From Dehalococcoidia bacterium (lineage in GTDB: Bacteria; Chloroflexota; Dehalococcoidia; GIF9; AB-539-J10), in NCBI GenBank assembly GCA_023229725.1, contig JALNYR010000076.1:1-11619 (forward strand): DNA of 11,619 nt. The letters are read 5' to 3'. The position numbers and the translations under genes were made by a program. Shown piece by piece: positions 5,959 to 11,619 of the stretch; positions within the stretch are counted from its first letter, which is position 1; each line of letters begins with the position of its first letter. The notes beneath the pieces were generated by a model. The model saw only the letters and a program-made list of their open reading frames with translations. It was not told where the DNA came from and searched no databases.

Positions 5959-7101
5959 ATGGCAGTGCGCACTGTGCGAAGCAGCATCGCCCCCGGAAGG
6001 CACTTCCTGTCCGGAGCGGATGCGATTGTCGAAGGTGCAGTGACTGCCGGTTGCGGCTACTTCGCAGGCTACCCCATCACTCCCACGACCGAGGTTCTGG
6101 AACGCATCGCCGTGCGCTTCCCTGAGGTCGGCGCAAGGTTCATGCAGATGGAGGACGAGATAGCCTCCGTCTGCTCGTGCATCGGGGCGTCCTGGGCCGG
6201 CCTCAAGGCCATGACGGTCACCTCCGGGCCGGGCTTCACCCTCATGCAGGAAGGCATCGGCCACGCCGTCATGACTGAGGCGCCGCTCGTCGTTGTCGAT
6301 GGTCAGAGGGCCGGTCCCAGTACCGGTCAGGTGACCGTCGGCGCTGGAGACGTGATGCAGGCGAGGTGGGGGATGCACGGCGGCATTCCGTGCATCGCTC
6401 TGGCGCCGTGGTCGGTGCAGGAGCTGTTCGACGTGACCATCCGCGCCTTCAATCTCGCTGAGCGCTACCGCACCGTCGTCTTCGTCATGGCCGAAGCCGC
6501 CACCATGCACCTTCAGGAAGAGCTGGATGTTCCTTCCGAGGTCACGCTCTACGAGCGTGACAAGGACCCTGGGAAACCCCCGTTCGGTTGTGATACGCCT
6601 GACGGCGTGCCTCCGATGCCGTCCTTCGGCGAGGGTGAGAAGCTGCTGGTCACGGCCTCGACGCACGATGCGAAGGGATTCCGCCGGACCTCGGACCCCG
6701 CTACCGAGCGCGTCCTCGCCGGCCGACTTCACAACAAGATAATGATGCATACGGCTGAGCTCGCCGAAGTCGAGGAGCATTTCCTTGACGACGCCGACTA
6801 CGCCTTTGTGGCCTACGGTTTCACAGCTCGCAGTGCGCTTTCGGCTGTGAGAGTCTTAAGAGGCGAGGGGATGAAGGTCGGCCTGCTTCGACTCAAGACA
6901 CTCTGGCCGTTTCCTCAGCAGCAGGTTGCAGCCCTTGGCCGGCGCGTGCGGGGCATACTGGTGCCGGAGATGAACCTGGGTCAGATGGTGAACCCGGTTG
7001 CCGCGGCGGCCTGCTGCCCCGTTGTCCTCCACTCGCAGATGGATGGCACCGTCATCTACCCGCAACCCGTGGTGGAGTCCATGAGGAGGCTTGCGTCGTG
7101 A
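5959..7101 (+). CDS. korA: 2-oxoacid:ferredoxin oxidoreductase alpha subunit (KorA-like)
   Basis: Alpha subunit of a thiamine-diphosphate and iron-sulfur enzyme that oxidatively decarboxylates a 2-oxoacid with CoA, passing electrons to ferredoxin, or runs in reverse to fix CO2. The 380 residues carry the family signature AGCGYFAGYPITPTTEV (about 30-46), MEDEIAS, an alpha-subunit block with TSGPGF and GPSTGQ, then AFNLAERYR. The second domain ends with a conserved PEMNLGQM stretch. The form fits 2-oxoglutarate or branched-chain enzymes better than pyruvate ones, but the substrate is inferred. The ATG at 5959 is chosen because the open frame further upstream (a GTG at 5881) would overlap the -10 element and adds unlike residues. 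The ribosome site is weak (GGTGG, 6-base spacing). Its stop overlaps the korB start by four bases. Confidence 0.88.
   Translation: MAVRTVRSSIAPGRHFLSGADAIVEGAVTAGCGYFAGYPITPTTEVLERIAVRFPEVGARFMQMEDEIASVCSCIGASWAGLKAMTVTSGPGFTLMQEGIGHAVMTEAPLVVVDGQRAGPSTGQVTVGAGDVMQARWGMHGGIPCIALAPWSVQELFDVTIRAFNLAERYRTVVFVMAEAATMHLQEELDVPSEVTLYERDKDPGKPPFGCDTPDGVPPMPSFGEGEKLLVTASTHDAKGFRRTSDPATERVLAGRLHNKIMMHTAELAEVEEHFLDDADYAFVAYGFTARSALSAVRVLRGEGMKVGLLRLKTLWPFPQQQVAALGRRVRGILVPEMNLGQMVNPVAAAACCPVVLHSQMDGTVIYPQPVVESMRRLAS
7083..7089 (+). promoter_or_regulatory. Ribosome binding site of korB, inside korA
   Basis: GAGGAGG lies 8 bases before the GTG at 7098, within the last codons of korA. It supports the GTG start and, with the four-base GTGA overlap, suggests coupled translation of alpha and beta subunits. 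Confidence 0.75.
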
Positions 7102-7856
7102 GCGGCGACTGGAAGCAGCTGCTGCGGCCGGGTGTGACCCTGCCGTTCTGTCCGGGCTGCGGGCACCGCATCCTGCTGCGTCATCTTCTCACTGCTATCG
7201 ACGAGCTGGGACTGGACATAGACAGGATGCTGTTTGTCTCGGGCATCGGATGTGGCGGCTGGATACCGAGTCCGTGCATCAATGCGGACACGCTGCACTG
7301 CCTTCACGGCAGGGCCATCCCCTTCGCCGTCGGCGCGAAGACGGCGAATCCGTCGCTGACGACTCTGGTGGTGAGCGGCGATGGTGACCTGGCCGACATC
7401 GGCGGCAATCATCTCATCCACGCCGCGCGGCGGGACATGGACATCACCGTCATCTGCGCGAACAACATGAACTACGGCATGACGGGTGGGCAGGTTTGTG
7501 CCACGACGCCGGTGGGCGCTGTGACGCACACGACCCCATCCGGCAATGCGTACCGGCCGTTTGATTTGTGTGCCCTGGTGCGGGCCGCCGGCGCGCGGTA
7601 CGCCGCCCGGTATCTGGTCACGCAGGGACCTCAGCTCGTGTCGGCCATCAAGAAGGCAATCGGCATCAAGGGCTTCTCCTTCGTCGAGGCCATCTCTCCG
7701 TGTCCGACTCAGTTCGGCCGGCAGAATCGCATGGATAATGTGAAAGACGTGTACGACTACGTTGAGTCGCTGGTAGTTTCCCGCGAAGCCGCGGCGGCCG
7801 GGACGGCGACCACGCGTGGGGTGACGCTCGTCACCGGTGAGTTCGAGAATGGGTAA
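7098..7856 (+). CDS. korB: 2-oxoacid:ferredoxin oxidoreductase beta subunit (KorB-like)
   Basis: Beta subunit that binds thiamine diphosphate and one [4Fe-4S] cluster. The 252 residues show CPGCGH with C18 and C21, C52 in GIGCGG, and C202 in SPCPTQFGR: the four cysteines expected for the cluster. The thiamine-diphosphate motif begins with GDGD at 95-98 and ends at NN 122-123. The SPCPTQFGRQNRM stretch is typical of KorB/VorA-type proteins rather than pyruvate enzymes, in my recollection. The GTG start lies in the GTGA overlap with korA, and the gene overlaps korC by 8 bases, so the three subunits are probably made together. The complete cluster ligand set and cofactor motif argue for an active enzyme. 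Confidence 0.9.
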   Translation: MSGDWKQLLRPGVTLPFCPGCGHRILLRHLLTAIDELGLDIDRMLFVSGIGCGGWIPSPCINADTLHCLHGRAIPFAVGAKTANPSLTTLVVSGDGDLADIGGNHLIHAARRDMDITVICANNMNYGMTGGQVCATTPVGAVTHTTPSGNAYRPFDLCALVRAAGARYAARYLVTQGPQLVSAIKKAIGIKGFSFVEAISPCPTQFGRQNRMDNVKDVYDYVESLVVSREAAAAGTATTRGVTLVTGEFENG

Positions 7857-8397
7857 GGACCGGCAGATACTGCTGTGCGGACTTGGCGGCCAGGGAGTTG
7901 TCCTCGCCGGGGCGCTCCTTGGGCAGGCATGCTTCGCCGAGGGACTTCATGTAAGCGGGACAAGCTCGTATGGGTCTGAGGCTCGCGGTGGCGAGTGCCG
8001 GGCCGAGGTTGTCGTTTCCGACCGTCCGGTTGCATTCCCATACGTCACTGCCGCCGATATCCTCGTCGCACTGTCACAGTCGGCCTACGTCCGCTACCTC
8101 CCTTGGACGGTGAGTCCGGCGGGAATCGTGTTCTACGATGCACAGTCTGTCACTCCCGCGGAGGGAGCGGCACAGCGCCATTTCGCGATTCCGGCAACGG
8201 AGCGCGCCGAGGCTCTGCTCGGCTCGAAGCTCGGCGCGAACATCGTGATGCTGGGCGCCGTCGTCGCGGCGACCAGCGTCGCTTCGTGCGACTCTGTGCG
8301 TGCAGTGGTCGCCGAGAAATCACCGGCTCGTTTCAGGGACATCAACCTCCGCGCGGTCGATATCGGATTCGACCTCGGCCGGTCCATCTCTCTCTAG
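7849..8397 (+). CDS. korC: 2-oxoacid:ferredoxin oxidoreductase gamma subunit (KorC-like)
   Basis: Gamma subunit or domain of the same enzyme, thought to help in CoA binding and assembly. The 182 residues open with a Rossmann-like strand and GLGGQGVVLAG (11-21), followed by SYGSEARGGECRAEVVVSD, both hallmarks of the family. The ATG at 7849 is preferred over an in-frame GTG at 7837 because GGTGAG lies 7 bases before it and the glycine-rich loop then sits at its usual place. It overlaps korB by 8 bases. No ferredoxin-like delta subunit follows: the next gene is yebC after 60 bases. Four-subunit KOR enzymes carry a delta subunit with two clusters, so this one is of the three-subunit kind or uses a ferredoxin encoded elsewhere. 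Confidence 0.9.
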   Translation: MGKDRQILLCGLGGQGVVLAGALLGQACFAEGLHVSGTSSYGSEARGGECRAEVVVSDRPVAFPYVTAADILVALSQSAYVRYLPWTVSPAGIVFYDAQSVTPAEGAAQRHFAIPATERAEALLGSKLGANIVMLGAVVAATSVASCDSVRAVVAEKSPARFRDINLRAVDIGFDLGRSISL

Positions 8398-8430
8398 CGC
8401 TCGGTTCGCCAGCGCGATTCCATCGAAGGG

Positions 8431-8439
8431 TGATAGAAT
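8431..8439 (+). promoter_or_regulatory. Candidate extended -10 promoter before yebC
   Basis: TGATAGAAT matches an extended -10 element (TGN followed by TAGAAT, five of six consensus bases), in the 60-base gap between korC and yebC. No good -35 is visible. Transcription would start near 8446, directly at the GAGG ribosome site (8447-8450), so the leader would be very short. yebC may also be read through from korC, as I see no strong terminator in the gap. Confidence 0.35.
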
Positions 8440-8457
8440 CAAGTCTGAGGTTCAAAA

Positions 8458-9207
8458 ATGTCAGGACACTCGCATTGGGCAACAATCAAGCGACAGAAGG
8501 GCGTCGGTGACGCCCGCCGCGGCCTCATCTTCACGAAGCTCGCACGCGAGATAATGATTGCTGTTCGCGCTAGCGGTCCGAGCCTGGACAGCAACTACGC
8601 ACTTCGGCTCGTGATGGAGAAGGCCCGCGACGCCAACATGCCCTCGGAAAACATCGAGAGGGCGATTAAGCGCGCCGCCGGTGGAGGGGAAGGCGCGAAC
8701 CTCGCGGAGTTCACCCTCGAGGGGTACGGGCCGAGCGGTGTGGCGGTGCTCATCACGACTCTCAGCGACAATCGAAACCGCACCGTGCAGGAGATTCGGA
8801 GCACGCTCACGCGATACGGGGGCAGCCTGGGAGAGACCGGCTGTGTGTCATGGCAGTTCGATAGTCGGGGCGTGATTGTCGTCGAAACCGACGAGGAGAA
8901 CGCGGACGAAGTCGCGTTGATGGCCATCGACGCGGGTGCGCTGGACGTGAAGACGGACGGCGGCTACGTCGAGGTCTACACCGACCCTTCGGCCATCGAG
9001 ACCGTCCGGAAGGCCCTCGAGAGCCGGTTCAAGGTGACTTCGGCCGACTTCGCGATGGTGCCGAAGACGACCATCCTTGTCGACGACACTAAGGCCGGGC
9101 AGATCCTGAGCTTCATCGACCAGCTGGAGCAGCTTGATGATGTCCGGCGCGTCTTTTCGAACGCCGATTTCTCAGAGTCTGCGCTCGAGGGGCTGCAGCA
9201 GGCGTAG
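8458..9207 (+). CDS. yebC: YebC/TACO1 family translation or regulatory protein
   Basis: Member of the widespread YebC (PmpR/TACO1) family. Some members were described as transcription regulators; later work on the family points to a role on the ribosome, helping translation of difficult sequences such as proline runs. Which applies here cannot be told from sequence. The 249 residues begin with the family signature MSGHSHWATIKRQK, then FTKLAREI, an NMPSENIERAIKRA block near 60-75, EGYGPSGVAVLI, and a C-terminal half with DNRNRT and GGSLGETGCVSWQF. Length is normal. The ATG at 8458 has GAGG 7 bases upstream. It precedes ruvC by 5 bases, an association seen in many bacterial genomes, and probably shares its transcript. 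Confidence 0.95.
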   Translation: MSGHSHWATIKRQKGVGDARRGLIFTKLAREIMIAVRASGPSLDSNYALRLVMEKARDANMPSENIERAIKRAAGGGEGANLAEFTLEGYGPSGVAVLITTLSDNRNRTVQEIRSTLTRYGGSLGETGCVSWQFDSRGVIVVETDEENADEVALMAIDAGALDVKTDGGYVEVYTDPSAIETVRKALESRFKVTSADFAMVPKTTILVDDTKAGQILSFIDQLEQLDDVRRVFSNADFSESALEGLQQA

Positions 9208-9212
9208 GCCGC

Positions 9213-9710
9213 ATGCGAGTGCTTGGTGTTGACCCAGGCACGGTACTCCTCGGCTACGGCGTTGTGGAAGGGACCGGGCGGGCGGGCCTGGTGGGGTGTG
9301 GCGTCTTGAAGGCGAGCGCCCGTCTTCCGATCGAACAACGGTTGTGCTCTCTGTTTGACGGCGTTCGCCGTGTCATCGACGAGATGCAGCCTGATGAGGT
9401 GGCCATCGAGGATCCCTTCGCCGGCATCAACGTGCGCTCCGCATTCATGATTGGACGGGCTCAGGCCCTCGCCATACTTGCGGCGGCGGACCGCCACCTT
9501 CCTGTTGCGTACTACTCCCCCGCCGAAGTGAAGCGTCACGTGAGTGGCTACGGCCGTGGCGACAAGGCCCAGGTCCGAACGATGGTCATGCTCGAACTGG
9601 GACTGAAGGAGCTCGACGAAGGCGTCGATGCCACCGATGCGCTGGCGGTGGCTCTCTGTCACCTGCACGCGACACAGGCCGCGCGGCGGCTGGCCCGTGA
9701 TTCGAAATGA
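9213..9710 (+). CDS. ruvC: Holliday junction resolvase RuvC
   Basis: Dimeric endonuclease with an RNase H-like fold that cuts Holliday junctions symmetrically with metal ions, working with RuvAB in recombinational repair. The 165 residues hold the four catalytic acids in their expected places: D7 in GVDPGT, E66 in VAIEDPF, D139 and D142 in VDATDALAVALCH. GYGRGDKAQV near 112-121 is the conserved basic region. Length is slightly below that of the E. coli enzyme, mainly by a shorter tail. The ribosome site is poor (TAGG close to the start), so translation may depend on termination of yebC 5 bases upstream. Its TGA overlaps the ruvA ATG (ATGA). Confidence 0.96.
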   Translation: MRVLGVDPGTVLLGYGVVEGTGRAGLVGCGVLKASARLPIEQRLCSLFDGVRRVIDEMQPDEVAIEDPFAGINVRSAFMIGRAQALAILAAADRHLPVAYYSPAEVKRHVSGYGRGDKAQVRTMVMLELGLKELDEGVDATDALAVALCHLHATQAARRLARDSK

Positions 9711-10288
9711 TCGACTTTCTTGATGGAGTCGTGGCATCCAGAGGCCCGGACTACGTCGTTCTCGATGTGAGCGGGATAGGCTTCCTGTTGAAGACATCGG
9801 CGCAGACGGCGGACAGCGTCGGCGCAGTGGGGGCCACCGCACTGGTGCATACCTGTCTGCTCGTGCGGGACGAGCAGCCCGTACTGTTCGGGTTTGCCAC
9901 CGAAGAAGAGCGTGCGTTCTTCCTCGCTCTCATCTCGGTGACCGGCGTCGGACCTCGCGTCGCCCTCAATCTCCTGAGTGGACTGAAGCCGGATGAACTG
10001 GCCGGCGCTATCGTACGCAATGACACCGCGCTCCTGTCGCACGTGCCCGGCGTGGGAAAGAAGATCGCCGCTCGCCTCTGTGTGGAGCTTGAATCCAAGG
10101 TGCAGACATTCGCGGTCTCCGGCTCCCGGACTGCCGGTGAGGGCGAGGGTGAACTCATCGCCGCTCTCATGGCGCTCGGCTACACTATGCGCGAGGCGTC
10201 CGAGGGCGCCAGGGTCGCCTCGGGGGATGCAGGGTTGCCGCTGGAGGCCCGCCTCCGGGTCGCCTTGAGGGCGCTCACGAAAGGGTAG
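9707..10288 (+). CDS. ruvA: Holliday junction DNA helicase subunit RuvA
   Basis: Forms a tetrameric shell on Holliday junctions and loads the RuvB motor for branch migration. The 193 residues comprise an N-terminal OB-fold domain with an acidic pin (D55, E56) that separates strands at the crossover, two helix-hairpin-helix motifs (VTGVGPRVA at 78-86, VPGVGKKIA at 113-121), and, after an acidic glycine-rich linker, the C-terminal RuvB-binding domain (about 148-193). All domains are present, so a RuvB partner is expected somewhere in the genome. The ATG start is fixed by the ATGA overlap with ruvC. The next gene, 57 bases on, is uvrB rather than ruvB. Confidence 0.96.
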   Translation: MIDFLDGVVASRGPDYVVLDVSGIGFLLKTSAQTADSVGAVGATALVHTCLLVRDEQPVLFGFATEEERAFFLALISVTGVGPRVALNLLSGLKPDELAGAIVRNDTALLSHVPGVGKKIAARLCVELESKVQTFAVSGSRTAGEGEGELIAALMALGYTMREASEGARVASGDAGLPLEARLRVALRALTKG

Positions 10289-10345
10289 TTGGGCACTGCG
10301 ATTCGCCACCCGTGACTGCTGCAGCGTCCGGCCGGTGTCGTTCGT

Positions 10346-11619
10346 ATGGAAACCGCGTTCAATATCACCTCTGACCTTCGCCTGACCGGCGACCAGCCGG
10401 CTGCGGTCGACGGACTCGTCGACGGCATCGAGCGTGGACTCCGCGAGCAGACGCTCCTTGGCGTCACGGGAAGTGGCAAGACCTTCACCATGGCCAATGT
10501 CATCGCGCGCGTCCAGAGGCCGACGCTCGTCATCTGTCACAACAAGACGCTCGCGGCTCAGCTTGCCGCCGAGTTCCAGGAGTTCTTTCGCGACAACGCG
10601 GTCGGCTATTTTGTCAGCTACTACGACTATTACCAGCCCGAGGCGTATATACCCAGCACGGACACGTACATCGAGAAGGAAACTGATATCAACGACGAGA
10701 TCGACCGCCTGCGGCACAAGGCGACGAAGTCGTTGCTGGAACGACGCGACGTGGTCATCGTCGCATCAGTCTCGTGCATCTACTCGCTGGGCTCTCCGGA
10801 AGAGTACCGCAACTTCGCGCTGTCGCTCGTACGTGGGCAGGCTGCCGGACTGCAGCGCACCGTGCGGATGCTTGTCGGCATGCAGTACGAGAGGAATGAC
10901 ATCGACCTCTCCCGCGGGAAGTTCCGGGTCAGGGGCGACACCGTCGAAGTCTGCCCGGCGTACGAGGACATCGCCGTGCGTGTCGAGTTCTGGGGCGATG
11001 ACGTCGAGCGCATCACGGAAGTGGACCCCGTGACCGGCGAACTCCTTGCGGAGGTCGAACACATCGATATCTATCCCGCCAAGCACTTCGTCACCCCGGA
11101 CGAAAAGGTGACCGAGGCGATGGTGGACATCCGCGCTGAGTTGCAGGAGCGGTTGTGCGAGCTCCGGGGCGCCGGCAAGCTTGTGGAAGCGCAGCGTCTC
11201 GAATCCCGCACCAACTACGACCTTGAGATGATGACGGAGGTCGGCTACTGCTCGGGCGTCGAGAACTACTCCCGGCACCTGCAGCGCCGCAGTCCCGGGA
11301 GCACACCGTGGACGCTGCTCGACTACTTCCCGGCGGACTACTTGCTCTTCATCGACGAGTCTCATATGACGTTGCCGCAGATACGCGGCATGTACCACGG
11401 CGACCTTGCACGGAAGCAGGTGCTTATCGACCATGGCTTTCGTCTGCCGTCCGCCCTGGACAACCGCCCGCTCAACTTCGAGGAGTTCAGCGCCCGGATG
11501 AACCAGGTGGTCTACGTCTCCGCGACGCCCCGGGATTACGAGTTGCAGCGCAGCGCCCAGGTGTGCGAACAGGTGATTCGCCCCACTGGTCTTCTGGAGC
11601 CGACGGTGGAGGTGAGGCC
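10346..11619 (+). CDS. uvrB: Excinuclease ABC subunit UvrB, 3' end cut by the window
   Basis: Damage-verifying helicase-like subunit of the UvrABC nucleotide excision repair system. UvrA loads it, its beta-hairpin probes the strand, and UvrC then cuts. The visible 424 residues, of about 660-680 usual, contain the Walker A motif GVTGSGKT (39-46), HNKTLAAQL (65-73), the beta-hairpin block with YYDYYQPEAY (92-101), the Walker B-type IDESH (336-340), the VSATP motif (391-395) and RPTGLLEPTVEVR at the edge. The frame is open to the last base. An in-frame TGA at 10313 limits the start, and the ATG at 10346 gives the normal N-terminus with GDQPAA at 15-20. No strong ribosome site is visible, only a poor CGGTG. 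It lies 57 bases after ruvA. I see no LexA-type box before it. Confidence 0.96.
   Translation, partial: METAFNITSDLRLTGDQPAAVDGLVDGIERGLREQTLLGVTGSGKTFTMANVIARVQRPTLVICHNKTLAAQLAAEFQEFFRDNAVGYFVSYYDYYQPEAYIPSTDTYIEKETDINDEIDRLRHKATKSLLERRDVVIVASVSCIYSLGSPEEYRNFALSLVRGQAAGLQRTVRMLVGMQYERNDIDLSRGKFRVRGDTVEVCPAYEDIAVRVEFWGDDVERITEVDPVTGELLAEVEHIDIYPAKHFVTPDEKVTEAMVDIRAELQERLCELRGAGKLVEAQRLESRTNYDLEMMTEVGYCSGVENYSRHLQRRSPGSTPWTLLDYFPADYLLFIDESHMTLPQIRGMYHGDLARKQVLIDHGFRLPSALDNRPLNFEEFSARMNQVVYVSATPRDYELQRSAQVCEQVIRPTGLLEPTVEVR

Noticed and set aside
5891..6043. A small plus-strand frame from an ATG at 5891 with four cysteines, considered as a missing ferredoxin or zinc-ribbon subunit
   Set aside because: The cysteine spacing does not match a ferredoxin (CxxCxxCxxxC), the ATG lies on the -10 element, and the frame overlaps korA out of phase.
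5350..6780. A 476-residue open frame on the minus strand, running across the argJ start, the intergenic gap and most of korA
   Set aside because: It overlaps two well-supported genes in other frames, has low-complexity Arg/Gly/His-rich content, no family resemblance, and is explained by high third-position GC.
8397..8415. A possible hairpin (GCGCT/AGCGC) after korC as a terminator
   Set aside because: Only five pairs with a 9-base loop and no following T-run; too weak to call.
10289..10345. A promoter or SOS (LexA) box upstream of uvrB
   Set aside because: I see no CGAAC-type or CTG-N10-CAG-type site and no convincing -10. A CCGGCCGG palindrome at 10328-10335 is short and probably only GC bias.
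9659..10717. A 352-residue minus-strand open frame opposite ruvA and the start of uvrB; a similar one lies at 8976-9842
   Set aside because: Both are antisense to conserved genes and have no recognisable domain or credible independent start signals.
1..11619. Mobile elements, CRISPR arrays, tRNA or rRNA genes, long direct repeats
   Set aside because: None was seen on either strand; nearly all bases fall within eleven conserved genes and short junctions.

Overview
The window is a dense, GC-rich (roughly 60% or more by eye) bacterial chromosome segment with eleven protein-coding genes, no RNA genes, no CRISPR array, no mobile element and no gene-free stretch over 300 bases. The genes form two divergent blocks around a 181-base intergenic region (5778-5958). 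Protein flavour (ArgB beginning VVVKIGGSTLGHHDT, YebC with an IKRQKGVGDARRG stretch, a ferredoxin-dependent 2-oxoacid oxidoreductase, GTG/TTG starts) suggests to me a high-GC member of the Chloroflexota, perhaps near Dehalococcoidia. That is inference from remembered family resemblance, not a search result.

Minus strand, 5777 down to 32: a tightly packed arginine operon, argJ-argB-argD-argG-argH. Junctions are 12 bases, an 11-base overlap, 10 bases and a 1-base TGATG overlap, so translation is probably coupled along the transcript. ArgJ recycles the acetyl group, ArgB phosphorylates N-acetylglutamate, ArgD makes acetylornithine, and ArgG and ArgH convert citrulline to arginine. The argC and argF steps are not here. 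A GC-rich hairpin just after argH (3-28) may end the transcript.

Plus strand, 5959-8397: three overlapping genes for the alpha, beta and gamma subunits of a 2-oxoacid:ferredoxin oxidoreductase of the KorABC type (2-oxoglutarate most likely; branched-chain 2-oxoacids possible), with no ferredoxin-like delta subunit beside them. A perfect TATAAT -10 element and a strong leader hairpin precede this operon.

Plus strand, 8458-11619: yebC, then ruvC and ruvA (Holliday-junction processing), then uvrB (nucleotide excision repair), cut by the window edge. The usual ruvB is not the next gene after ruvA.

Most of the window is ordinary housekeeping sequence. I found no convincing undescribed system. 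The points worth a second look are the ArgH N-terminus, the Gly-Thr cleavage site in ArgJ, the structured divergent promoter region, the missing delta subunit, and uvrB in the position of ruvB.
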